Below, in pieces: positions 42,522-50,764 of a DNA stretch of 64,000 bases (positions are counted from its first letter, which is position 1; each line of letters begins with the position of its first letter). The position numbers and the translations under genes were made by a program. The DNA is from Chloracidobacterium sp. Its GTDB lineage: Bacteria; Acidobacteriota; Blastocatellia; Pyrinomonadales; Pyrinomonadaceae. The notes under the pieces are model-generated. The model was not told where the DNA came from. It searched no databases and saw nothing but the letters and a program-made list of their open reading frames with translations. The DNA lies in contig JADJWM010000009.1 of the NCBI GenBank assembly GCA_016716365.1, positions 62,001 to 126,000 on the forward strand, written 5' to 3'.

Positions 42522-44267
42522 TTATTGCCGGTCCAGATCGATCCGGTAAACTATGCGATCGCCGAGGCCCGTAAGCTTTGTAACGCCTGCCGTGGCATCC
42601 GGTTCGACCTCGAGCCGTGCGTTCCGGTTCCTTTCGAGGAAATGCCTGAGGCGGCGAGCGGGTTCGCCCACTATCGCCGCTTCAGGATCGTCAACGCCTG
42701 CGATCTGTTCCGGCTCCGGCTTTTCGGCTGAGGTCCAGACTATCCAAACCGCGTTCACCGCCCCGGCTGTAGGATCGATGAGCGGCCGAACGCGGACCGA
42801 AGCAGGGCCGTCGCTTCCGCCCGTTTCCCTGTCGGTTGATTCATAAACGGAGAGCCGCCGGTAACTAATCTGGCCGTCAGCATCCGAGACCTCAGCGATC
42901 ACCTTCAGGCTTCCGGGCCTTTCGGCATCGATTCCCAGTTCCGAGGTGCCCAGGACGAACGAGGCCGCCCCTTCAGCCTCGGTCGCAAAAGTTCCGGCCT
43001 GTTTCGATGCGAACCAGAACCGGACGAGCTTAGGATCCCGGAGCTCGGGCTCGCGTGTCAGGACGGCTGCCGGCGGCCCGCCGACGTTTTCCTCGGAGGA
43101 GAAAAAGATCTGCCCGACCGGAATAGACAGGGCCCCTGCGAGCAGCAGGATGATCAGTGAAAGAGCCACCGACCGGTCCGACAGATGGGTCCGATGCCGG
43201 GAGCCGGACTTTGTAAGATTCGATAGCGTCGGCATCGGCGCCGATAGATCATCGTATTCTACGGAAGGCACGTCGGCTTCTAGCTCGGGCTTCGCCGGAG
43301 CGGCCGTATATTGCGGTGTGTAGATCGTTACCGGGAACGGGCTTCGCGAAACGAGTGAATCCGCAAGCATGTTTCCCCATTCCCCGATATCCTGCGGCCG
43401 CCATGCCGGTTCGAACTGAAGAGCCGCCGCAATAAGATTGTCGGTTTCTCTCGAGATGTCCGTCCTCTCGTCCGACGGGAAGCTGCGTAGCCCCTTTGAC
43501 ATCAGTGAAAGAAGTTCGCCCCTATCATGATCGCGGAAAGGCAGCCTGCCGATCATCAAACGATGGGCCAAAACCGCCAGCGAGAATACATCGGAGGCCG
43601 GTGCCCGGTATCCGAGTTTAGTGTGAAGCTCAGGAGCGGCGTACAAGATCGCCTCGTCATCGGCGGGAAGGCGGCTGAGGCCTTCGCCTCGGGAATCGAT
43701 CGGCCACGCGCACCCGAAATTAGTTAGCCGGACCTCGGGTTCATATTCGGCCTCGCCGATCAAAAGGACATTTCCCGGCCGTACGTCGCAATGGAGCAGG
43801 CCGTTTGCATGGACAAAGGCTAAGGCTTCGGAAAGCGACCTGACGATCCCGGCGATCCGGCCGAGCTCGAGCCGCTTTGGCCCGTCGATCAGGCGATCAA
43901 GCGTTGTCCCGTCGCAATTCTCCGTGACCGAAAATGGGCTGCCGTCGAACAAATGCCCGGCCTCCAGGACCGGTTCTATGTTCGGATGCTGTTCCTTGGC
44001 CAGGATGCGGCAGACGTCCTGCAGGGACGGCCCGGGATCGATCTTGTTCTCGTCCTCCCACAGGAACGTGCGAAGTACCACCTTCCGGCAAAAGTCCTTG
44101 AGGTCCTTTACCAAATATGCCCTGACGAACCCGGCGTAGACGGGGTCCGATACGTCCTTCATGACGAGAAAGCGCTCGAACAATACCCGGCCGAGCGGCC
44201 CGACATCGCCGACACCCGAATAATGGCCCGGCTTCGGGCCTAATTCTTCGCCACTTGTCTTAGGCAT
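42522..44267 (-). CDS. transmembrane Ser/Thr protein kinase homologue, predicted pseudokinase
   Basis: A 581-residue protein. Residues about 25-310 form a kinase fold, residues about 366-391 a membrane helix (SLIILLLAGALSIPVGQIFF), and the C-terminal 190 residues an extracytoplasmic domain. The HRD loop is kept as HCDVRPGNVLL (Asp near 161, Asn). The beta-3 Lys is replaced, as the expected VAxK reads VVLR near residue 65. The DFG Asp is replaced, as the motif reads TNFG near residue 183. It should therefore bind ATP weakly or not transfer phosphate, and may act as a sensor or scaffold. A good promoter lies 90 bases upstream. Confidence 0.87.
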   Translation of the reverse strand: MPKTSGEELGPKPGHYSGVGDVGPLGRVLFERFLVMKDVSDPVYAGFVRAYLVKDLKDFCRKVVLRTFLWEDENKIDPGPSLQDVCRILAKEQHPNIEPVLEAGHLFDGSPFSVTENCDGTTLDRLIDGPKRLELGRIAGIVRSLSEALAFVHANGLLHCDVRPGNVLLIGEAEYEPEVRLTNFGCAWPIDSRGEGLSRLPADDEAILYAAPELHTKLGYRAPASDVFSLAVLAHRLMIGRLPFRDHDRGELLSLMSKGLRSFPSDERTDISRETDNLIAAALQFEPAWRPQDIGEWGNMLADSLVSRSPFPVTIYTPQYTAAPAKPELEADVPSVEYDDLSAPMPTLSNLTKSGSRHRTHLSDRSVALSLIILLLAGALSIPVGQIFFSSEENVGGPPAAVLTREPELRDPKLVRFWFASKQAGTFATEAEGAASFVLGTSELGIDAERPGSLKVIAEVSDADGQISYRRLSVYESTDRETGGSDGPASVRVRPLIDPTAGAVNAVWIVWTSAEKPEPEQIAGVDDPEAAIVGEPARRLRHFLERNRNARLEVEPDATAGVTKLTGLGDRIVYRIDLDRQ

Positions 44268-44602
44268 CTAAAAAGGAAAACGCAACTGGGTGAACAAAAC
44301 GCTCCCGGGAGCGGGGTTTCGACACGGCCGTCCCCGGATCCTTTCGGCATTGCTCTAAAGTATCATGCGATTCTACTATTTTGGCAATGTTTTTGGCGCG
44401 TGAGCGTCCAAAAAAGCGGTCTCCGCGATCCGGGCACTTTCGCCGCCGGTAACCCACTCAGGCGGCCATCAGTACCCATCGAACGGGCGTGTCCGCAGAG
44501 GCTTCCGCCCGGGCGGCCTGTTTGACCACCCCCTTTTTTTTCAGCACAATAACTTTTGCGGCCGTTAACAAATGAAGTGAAAAGCGGCCCGCGGAAGCGA
44601 AA
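44268..44602. other. 335-base divergent intergenic region between pseudokinase and alaS
   Basis: No gene is seen. It holds the pseudokinase promoter (44359-44387), the palindrome CGCTCCCGGGAGCG (44300-44313) close to the pseudokinase start, a run of T residues at 44530-44538 and a weak GGAAG before alaS. I see no T-box-like leader for alaS. Confidence 0.5.
44359..44387 (-). promoter_or_regulatory. candidate sigma-70 promoter of the pseudokinase gene
   Basis: Read on the minus strand, TTGCCA (44387-44382), 17 bases, then GATACT (44364-44359). Spacing and hexamers fit a sigma-70-type promoter with a leader of about 85 bases. Confidence 0.5.
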
Positions 44603-45445
44603 ATGACAGGCGACGAAGTAAGAAGCACATTTTTGGAGTATTTTGAGCGTAACGGGCACAAGATCGTGCATTCTTCGCCGCTTTTGCCGGCGAACGACCC
44701 GACTCTGCTGTTTACCAACGCCGGGATGAACCAGTTCAAGGACGTTTTTCTCGGCAACGAAAAGCGTGACTACAAACGCGCCGCAACCTCGCAAAAGTGC
44801 ATCCGCGCCGGTGGCAAGCACAACGACCTGGACGAGGTGGGCAAGACCGCACGGCACCACACTTTCTTCGAGATGCTCGGGAATTTCTCGTTCGGCGATT
44901 ATTTCAAGGAAGACGCGGTCAAATACGCGTGGGACCTTCTGGTCAATGTTTACAAGCTCGATCCGGAGCGGCTTTGGTTCTCGGTTTTCGAGGGCGATGA
45001 CGAGGTCGGGCCCGACGACGAGGCCCGCGAGCTATGGATAAAGGCCTGCGGCCGGCCGGAACGCGTGCTCGGTTTTGACCGCAAGGACAACTTCTGGCAG
45101 ATGGGCGACACCGGCCCGTGCGGGCCCTGCTCGGAGATCCATTACTACATGGGTGAGGATCCGGCCGACCCTGAAAAGAATTCAGCCCATTGGGTGAACG
45201 GCCCCGGCGACACTACGATGGAGATCTGGAACCTCGTCTTTATGCAGTACAACCGGACCCAGGAAGCCGACGGATCCTTCAAGCTGACGCCGCTGCCCGC
45301 TCCGTCGGTCGATACCGGCATGGGTTTGGAACGCATGACCGCCGTGATGCAGCACGTCAAAACGAATTACAACACGGACCTGATAAAGCCGCTGGTTGAG
45401 TTTGCTGCATCGCTGTCGGAACCACCTGCAGTAGCGGGTGGTTGA
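44603..45445 (+). pseudogene. alaS: alanyl-tRNA synthetase, truncated after the catalytic core
   Basis: AlaRS charges tRNA(Ala) and is essential; it normally has about 870 residues. Here only 280 are present. The class II core is intact: TGDEVRSTFLEYFERNGHKI, motif 1 region NAGMNQFKDVFLG, motif 2 in KCIRAGGKHNDLDEVGKTAR, and motif 3 in DTGMGLERMTAVMQHVK. The sequence then ends in LSEPPAVAGG and a stop. The last codons are not AlaRS sequence but the translation of the palindromic repeat at 45420-45443. The tRNA-recognition, editing and C-Ala domains are missing and are not found later in the window. A second copy, a split gene or an assembly join at the repeat are the possible explanations. 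Confidence 0.85.
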
Positions 45446-45500
45446 AGGTCGGAGACGAGTTGCATTGGTAAACACAGCGGTTTAACCAGCGGCTATTTCT
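45420..45500. repeat. palindromic repeat that ends alaS
   Basis: AACCACCTGC and GCGGGTGGTT (45420-45443) form a ten-base-pair stem with one T-G pair around an AGTA loop. A further direct pair of CAGCGG lies around TTTAAC (45476-45491). The element looks like a dispersed REP-type sequence. Its left end is translated as the foreign tail of alaS. Confidence 0.6.
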
Positions 45501-45516
45501 GCTTAGGCCGACTTGT

Positions 45517-46137
45517 ATGCACAAGATCCTCCTTATCGAGAATCAACCGCTAACGCGAATCGGCATTCGATCTGTCATTGACGGCGAACCTGACATCGAG
45601 CTCGTCGGTGAGACTGACAACGCCTCGGACGGTTTCGCGAAGTTTCGCGAGCTTCGGCCCGACGTCACCATCCTAGGCCTTCGCCTCCCCGGCTCATGTG
45701 CTATCGATGACCTCGACGCTTACTTCGCAGAAAACTCCAAAACAAAGATCATCGTCCTTGCCGAGCATGCCGGCGATGCCGAGATAACCAAGGCCCTGAA
45801 AAAAGGTGCGATGGGTTATATCTGCAAGGATGTGACGCCCGAAGACCTGGTCAAGGCCACCCGGACCGTCGCGGCCGGCCGGAAGTTCATCCCGAACGAG
45901 ATCGCACAGATCCTAAGCGAGAACCTCGGTAAAGAAGAATTGACGCCGACCGAGTCCAACGTGCTGCGAATGATCGTCGGCGGGATGTCGAATAAAGAGA
46001 TCGCGTTTGCATTGGAAGTTTCGGCGAACACCGTTAAAACCCACGTCCAGAATATCTTCGGCAAGATCGGCGTCTCCGACCGAACTTCCGCCGCGACGAC
46101 CGCGATCAGGCGGGGCCTGGTGCGGGTCGATCTTTAG
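45517..46137 (+). CDS. NarL/FixJ-type response regulator without phospho-acceptor Asp
   Basis: A 206-residue regulator. Residues 1-120 are a receiver domain, and residues about 138-200 a LuxR-type helix-turn-helix (LTPTESNVLRMIVGGMSNKE, SANTVKTHVQNIFGKIGVSD). The receiver has lost key residues: position 54, the usual phospho-acceptor Asp of LxDLxMPG, is Gly (ILGLRLPG). The acidic pair at 8-9 is Glu-Asn, and the usual Thr/Ser at 82 is Ala, while Lys104 is kept. It should not be phosphorylated in the normal way and may act constitutively or through another signal. It follows the truncated alaS by about 70 bases, without a visible ribosome-binding site. No histidine kinase is adjacent. Confidence 0.88.
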   Translation: MHKILLIENQPLTRIGIRSVIDGEPDIELVGETDNASDGFAKFRELRPDVTILGLRLPGSCAIDDLDAYFAENSKTKIIVLAEHAGDAEITKALKKGAMGYICKDVTPEDLVKATRTVAAGRKFIPNEIAQILSENLGKEELTPTESNVLRMIVGGMSNKEIAFALEVSANTVKTHVQNIFGKIGVSDRTSAATTAIRRGLVRVDL

Positions 46138-46140
46138 TCA

Positions 46141-46175
46141 GAACCGGGAGCGGTAGCGACCGTTGTTTTTTCAGT
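46141..46175 (+). terminator. hairpin with T-run after the response regulator
   Basis: CAGAAC (46140-46145) can pair with GTTCTG (46171-46176), with an inner CGGT/ACCG stem in GGGAGCGGTAGCGACCG and a run of six T. It may be a terminator or a GGGAGCGGTAGCGACC-type repeat. Confidence 0.4.
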
Positions 46176-46230
46176 TCTGAACCCGTTAGCCTATGTCCAA
46201 TTGGATCAGCCACGGACTATTCAAATCTTT

Positions 46231-46866
46231 ATGAACGAGATCAAAAACGCGCTCACCGAATACGCCGAATCCTTCACCTCCGGGGAAAGCGAGGTCCTTA
46301 AAGAACTTCGCGAACACTGTTACGCGCACTATGAAGATTCCGCGATGCTTTCGGGCTATTATCAGGGCCGGCTGCTCGCGATGTTTTCGCGGATGATCCG
46401 CCCGAACTACGTGCAGGAGATCGGCACCTACCTTGGTTATTCGGCTATTTGCCTCACCGAAGGCCTCGCCCCCGGCGGAATCGTCTATTCTATCGACACG
46501 AACGAAGAGACCAACGCCGTCGCCCAATCATTTATCGATAAGGCCGGCCTGAGCGATAAGATCTACCTTCGGCTGGGCGACGCGATTTTCATCCTTCCGC
46601 ACCTGTCCGGCCCCTTCGATCTGGTCTTCATCGACGCCGACAAGCCTAATTATTCGAATTACTACAATCTCATCTTCGATAAGGTCCGCCCCGGTGGCTT
46701 CATCATCGCCGACAACGTCCTGTGGAGCGGGAAGGTCCTTGACCCCGGCGACGACGAGAACGCAAAAGCCCTCGCCGAATTCAGCCAAATGGTCCTCGCC
46801 GACGACCGAGTGTCGAATGTCCTGCTGCCGGTGAGGGACGGGTTGATGGTGGTTTGTAAGAACTGA
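46231..46866 (+). CDS. class I SAM-dependent O-methyltransferase
   Basis: A 211-residue methyltransferase of the catechol-O-methyltransferase-like family. The SAM site is in VQEIGTYLGYSAICLTEGL, with the metal-binding and catalytic segment DLVFIDADKPNYSNYYNLIF and GGFIIADNVLWSGKVLDP. The C-terminal VLLPVRDGLMVVCKN is characteristic. The ATG at 46231 is preferred to a TTG at 46201. The acceptor, a phenolic or hydroxylated small molecule in most relatives, is not known. Confidence 0.93.
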   Translation: MNEIKNALTEYAESFTSGESEVLKELREHCYAHYEDSAMLSGYYQGRLLAMFSRMIRPNYVQEIGTYLGYSAICLTEGLAPGGIVYSIDTNEETNAVAQSFIDKAGLSDKIYLRLGDAIFILPHLSGPFDLVFIDADKPNYSNYYNLIFDKVRPGGFIIADNVLWSGKVLDPGDDENAKALAEFSQMVLADDRVSNVLLPVRDGLMVVCKN

Positions 46867-46965
46867 CGTGCAGCCCCCGGCGCAGTCTCACCCAGAAGTA
46901 TTAGTTCCCGCCCACCGCAATTGATGATTACATTCCGTCCGTAAGTCGTTACACTTCTTCTATTA

Positions 46966-47027
46966 ACTCTGCGGCTTCGCGTCTTTGCGGGAAACTTCCT
47001 CTCTTGCAGAGCCGCAAAGACGCAGAG
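46966..47027. repeat. inverted repeat (CTCTGCGTCTTTGCGG type)
   Basis: CGTCTTTGCGG (46980-46990) is mirrored exactly by CCGCAAAGACG (47012-47022), and CTCTG (46968-46972) by CAGAG (47023-47027). It is a widely seen dispersed palindromic repeat, and here lies directly before the ribosome-binding site of the pirin gene. Confidence 0.6.
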
Positions 47028-47048
47028 GAAACCAAGGAGGAATGTAAG

Positions 47049-47942
47049 ATGACAGCACAGTCTCAGAAGGCAAAACAGATCAAAAAGGTCGAGAGGATCG
47101 TAGCGCCGCCGCCGAGGCATTGGGTGGGCGACGGTTTTAACGTTCACGGATTTTTCCCGCACGGGCCGCTGACCGGTGAGCGAATGAGCCCGTTCTTCCT
47201 GCTCGATTACAACGCCCTGACAAATTTTCCGCCGCGCGAAGAGCCGTTCGGCGTCGGGGCACACCCGCATCGCGGGTTCGAGACGGTAACGATCGCTTAC
47301 AAGGGCAAGGTCGAACACCACGACAGCCGCGGCGGAGGCGGGATAATCGGCGAAGGCGACGTCCAGTGGATGACCGCGGGCAGCGGGCTACTGCACAAGG
47401 AGTTTCACGAGCAGGAATCGAACCGGCAGGGCGGGCCCTTCCAGATGGTGCAGCTTTGGGTCAACCTGCCCGCGAAGGACAAAATGACCGAGCCGAAATA
47501 TCAGGCGATCACGAATGCAGAAATGGGCCGTGTGAAACTTCCCCTGGGCGGCGAGGTCGAGGTGATCGCCGGCGAGTTCGAAGGCACTAAAGGCCCGGCG
47601 ACGACGTTCACGCCGGTCCATCTTTACAATCTGAAGATGAAGCAGGGCGAAACGGTCGAGCTCGCGTATCCCGACGGCTACACTACGGCGTTGCTCGCCG
47701 TCGAAGGATCGGCTTTGCTGAACGGTGAAGAAAAACTGCCGCTCAAGCATCTCGCACTGTTCGAACGGAATGGCGAAACTCTCCGTGTCGCCGCCCTTGA
47801 AGACGGCGTGTTCCTGCTGATGAGCGGCGAGCCGCTGAACGAGCCCATCGCACAATACGGCCCGTTCCTGATGAACACAAAAGCCGAGATCGCTCAGGCG
47901 ATCGACGACTTTCAGCAGGGGAAATTCGGCTACCTCGACTGA
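47049..47942 (+). CDS. pirin family protein
   Basis: A 297-residue double-cupin protein. The iron-binding motif of the first cupin is GVGAHPHRGFETVTIAYKGK, with the further His in EFHEQE; PFQMVQLWVNLP and the C-terminal FLLMSGEPLNEPIAQYGPF are typical of pirins. Some bacterial pirins act as quercetinases and others regulate enzymes, so the role is open. AAGGAGG stands nine bases before the ATG at 47049. A strong hairpin follows the stop. Confidence 0.95.
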   Translation: MTAQSQKAKQIKKVERIVAPPPRHWVGDGFNVHGFFPHGPLTGERMSPFFLLDYNALTNFPPREEPFGVGAHPHRGFETVTIAYKGKVEHHDSRGGGGIIGEGDVQWMTAGSGLLHKEFHEQESNRQGGPFQMVQLWVNLPAKDKMTEPKYQAITNAEMGRVKLPLGGEVEVIAGEFEGTKGPATTFTPVHLYNLKMKQGETVELAYPDGYTTALLAVEGSALLNGEEKLPLKHLALFERNGETLRVAALEDGVFLLMSGEPLNEPIAQYGPFLMNTKAEIAQAIDDFQQGKFGYLD

Positions 47943-47950
47943 TCCCCCAT

Positions 47951-47993
47951 CTGCCGGGCCGCGCAAACATCAGATTTGCGCGCGGCCCGGCAG
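47951..47993 (+). terminator. strong GC-rich hairpin after the pirin gene
   Basis: CTGCCGGGCCGCGCAAA (47951-47967) pairs with TTTGCGCG and CGGCCCGGCAG (47975-47993) with a two-base bulge. There is no T-tract, so termination is likely but not certain. Confidence 0.55.
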
Positions 47994-48110
47994 TATGTTA
48001 AATTTCGCTCAATTCACAAAACATTTTGGCCGCACTGCCTATGAGGGCTGTTCGATCACTGAACGCAAGTCCTGGTAGAGCAAATCTGTCTCATTTTTGG
48101 AGGGAAAACT

Positions 48111-49403
48111 ATGCCGTTGGACATCATGACGACCAGGGACTGGAAAACCGCAACGAGCCATTGGAGCCAGGCCCGGTCGAAAGGGCATGATAATCTTCGC
48201 GCGATCGACACGGCTCTCGACAATTACCATAACGTCCCGAAACACAACATCGAAGAAAGGATCAGGAAGCTGAACGCACTTATCCTCGTCGCTGAAAATT
48301 ACGCTAAAAACAAAGACACTTCCGGAAAACTCCAGTTCCTTGCGAACCGGAGAACTCAAAAGGTAGATGCGGCCGAGGCTTTGGCAAAAATGGCCGAAGC
48401 CAAAGTGGATTATTTTGCCCGGGTACTCGGTGCCGAAAGGAATCTTCCGGCAATGTTCGGCGTCGGCGCGAAAACGCCGATGCAGGCCGCCAACACTACC
48501 AAAGACAAGTTCCTCGCACTTGCAAAACAGTTGAAAGGGCTGCAGCAATACATCGGCCCTTTCGGATCCGGCCGGCAATTGCACGAGGATTACTGGACCG
48601 AGGCGATCGATCCCCTTCACCGCAACTGGCACCACCCTTTGAACAGCCCCGTCTTTCAAAAGTGGGTCGAATTAAGACATGAAAAAAAGTCGACCGACTT
48701 GTCGTTCTATCGGTGGTTTGAAACATTGAGTGATGACGAACTGATGATCCTTACGAAGGGCAACCAGTTATTGGCAACATCTTATCAATCCGAAGCGGGC
48801 CGCGAAGAGTTTCGGGTCTTTGTGGACGGCAACAAATTGAAAAAGCTGACCAGCCCCGACGTTCTATCCGATTTTAACACCTCAGGCTATAGGACAAATT
48901 TTGCCGGAAAGGGCTGGTGCATCTTTGTGATGTCGCCGGAGGGCTCCCTTTATTGCAACAATCATGACGACGTATCGGGGTGGTTTCATGCTGCATTTCT
49001 GGGCGGTAAACCCGTGCTGGCGGCCGGCGAACTCTTTGTCAAGAATGGAGTTCTGCACGCAATGACCCCAAAGAGCGGACATTACAAGCCGCGGCAGGAT
49101 GACCTGATCAACGGCCTGAAAGAACTGAGGAAACAGGGTCTGAGCCTTGCCGAAACGCAGTTAATGTCTTTCAAGCTTGATGCTCACGGCAAAGGAATAA
49201 TGACGAAAGGTGCCGGCGTCCTGACCCAATGGTTCGATGCCGAGGAATATATCGTTTCGGCCGGTGCCAGGGGCCTGCTTCGTGAGGAAGGAATTAGCAA
49301 GGAATATAGGTTCGTCTTCAGCCCGGTCACCAATAAACCGCAGATGGTCCAGGGTGACGAATGGCTTGATAAGAACAAGTTCAAAGGCTGGGTGTTTCCT
49401 TAG
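48111..49403 (+). CDS. protein with helical N-terminal region and IQM-like C-terminal domain
   Basis: A 430-residue soluble protein of unknown function. Residues about 10-110 are helical, with KTATSHWSQARSKGHDNLRA and DALDNYHN-type sequence; similar helical openings are found in many otherwise different bacterial proteins. Residues about 260-345 resemble the conserved domain of plant IQM (IQ-motif calmodulin-binding) proteins: GWCIFVMSPEGSLYCNN, WFHAAFLGGKPVLAAGEL, LFVKNGVLHAMTPKSGHYKP. The IQ motif itself is absent. GGAGGG precedes the ATG. The gene is less GC-rich than its neighbours and stands alone. This domain match is from memory of the motif pattern; no search was run. Confidence 0.72.
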   Translation: MPLDIMTTRDWKTATSHWSQARSKGHDNLRAIDTALDNYHNVPKHNIEERIRKLNALILVAENYAKNKDTSGKLQFLANRRTQKVDAAEALAKMAEAKVDYFARVLGAERNLPAMFGVGAKTPMQAANTTKDKFLALAKQLKGLQQYIGPFGSGRQLHEDYWTEAIDPLHRNWHHPLNSPVFQKWVELRHEKKSTDLSFYRWFETLSDDELMILTKGNQLLATSYQSEAGREEFRVFVDGNKLKKLTSPDVLSDFNTSGYRTNFAGKGWCIFVMSPEGSLYCNNHDDVSGWFHAAFLGGKPVLAAGELFVKNGVLHAMTPKSGHYKPRQDDLINGLKELRKQGLSLAETQLMSFKLDAHGKGIMTKGAGVLTQWFDAEEYIVSAGARGLLREEGISKEYRFVFSPVTNKPQMVQGDEWLDKNKFKGWVFP

Positions 49404-49506
49404 ACTATCCATTTCTCAAATTATAGCCGGGACTTTTCTGTTTTTGCCGGCCGATCAGGCCCGCAATTTGGAACCGCCCCGGCTTTGCTGCCGATCATCG
49501 AACAGC

Positions 49507-50727
49507 TCATCTTGGCAGGCTTGCCATCACCTTTCCGATAAATTCGTTGATCTTTCCGTTTTCGATCCACCGGGCCACGATGACAAGGTCATTCTCAGGA
49601 TCGATGTAGATGATGTTCGTTCCGTTGCCGACGTGCACAAAGGCCGAGGCGGGCGCATTCGAGTACATCTTCTGCTCGGTATTCAGGAACCAGTTCATAA
49701 AGCCGTAGGTCGGCTGGACCGGCGTGGGGGTCCTGGCCTGGCGGATGAATTCGGCCGAAAGAAGCTGCTTGTTCCCCCACTTCCCGTTCCGGCTCGTTAG
49801 CAGGCCGAATCGTGCCATGTCGTAGGCGTTGATGAACATCCCGCCGCCCCAGTGGCCGCCGCCGCTTACCGACTGGATGATGCGGCCGTCGATCACGACG
49901 AACGAATTCTCGTAGCCCAGCCACCGCCATGTGTTCGACGCACCGATCTCGTCCATCACGTATTCACGAAGGACCTCTGGCAGCGGCCGCCGCCAGACGT
50001 TCAGCGCGGCCAGAGCAAGCACGTTTACGCGAACATCGTTGTATTCGTAGGCCGAGCCGGGTTCCTTACGCGCACGGGTCGTCCAGGTCGAGGCGTCGCG
50101 GTCCGGCCGGTCCGCCCATTCGGGTTTGCCCCAAAGCGTGCCTTCCCAATCGCTCGTCTGGCGAAGCAGGTGTTCCCACGTGATCTTGCGGTTGTGTTCG
50201 GTCCCGAAGAGGTCGATGAACGGCGAGGTGCCGAAGCGCTCCGCTTCGTCGAATTTTTGTCCCGGTTTGTAGACCGCGATCGGGGCCGCGTAATCGCCCG
50301 CTTTGTCCTGCAGGCTGCGGATCATTTTGCGGTCGAACGCCAGTCCGACGGTTGTCGACAGGAAGCTTTTTGTCACGCTGAACGTCATATCAACGCGGCC
50401 TGGTTCACCCCACTCAGCGACGATGTAGCCGCCGCGGATGATCAAACCCGTCGCCGGTCCGCGCGTCTTAAACTGACCGATCGGCTCGCCGAAAGGCTCC
50501 CGGCCAAACGATTGGTGATGCGCGGCCTCGAGGTCCCGCGGTGCCCGGTTCTCGCTAGCGACGGCAAAATCGACGGCTTCCTTCAATTTGACCGGATCGA
50601 GGTTCGCCTGCTGTGCGGTCCTCTTTTCCCAATTGCCAGGCGACGGGACGTAATTACTTTGTGCGTACGTGTGGTGAGCTGCGACTGCCAGCAGAAAAAC
50701 GAAGTACTTAAAGTTTAACTTAAACAT
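49507..50727 (-). CDS. secreted serine hydrolase, beta-lactamase class C fold
   Basis: A 406-residue exported hydrolase. The signal peptide is at residues 5-22 (NFKYFVFLLAVAAHHTYAQ). Catalytic residues are S117-V-T-K120 and the Tyr in YEYNDV; the third motif lies near GGGHWGGGMFINAYDM. It resembles the esterase/6-aminohexanoate-dimer hydrolase-like group. It follows thrA by 37 bases on the same strand, but is unlikely to belong functionally to threonine synthesis. The start at 50727 is set by the signal peptide; the upstream extension is not conserved. Confidence 0.9.
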   Translation of the reverse strand: MFKLNFKYFVFLLAVAAHHTYAQSNYVPSPGNWEKRTAQQANLDPVKLKEAVDFAVASENRAPRDLEAAHHQSFGREPFGEPIGQFKTRGPATGLIIRGGYIVAEWGEPGRVDMTFSVTKSFLSTTVGLAFDRKMIRSLQDKAGDYAAPIAVYKPGQKFDEAERFGTSPFIDLFGTEHNRKITWEHLLRQTSDWEGTLWGKPEWADRPDRDASTWTTRARKEPGSAYEYNDVRVNVLALAALNVWRRPLPEVLREYVMDEIGASNTWRWLGYENSFVVIDGRIIQSVSGGGHWGGGMFINAYDMARFGLLTSRNGKWGNKQLLSAEFIRQARTPTPVQPTYGFMNWFLNTEQKMYSNAPASAFVHVGNGTNIIYIDPENDLVIVARWIENGKINEFIGKVMASLPR

Positions 50728-50764
50728 AACGTAAGGATCGACCGGCAAACCTTGCCGGGCGCGG

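Noticed and set aside
44268..44602. T-box riboswitch in front of alaS
   Set aside because: No T-box core sequence or antiterminator pairing is visible.
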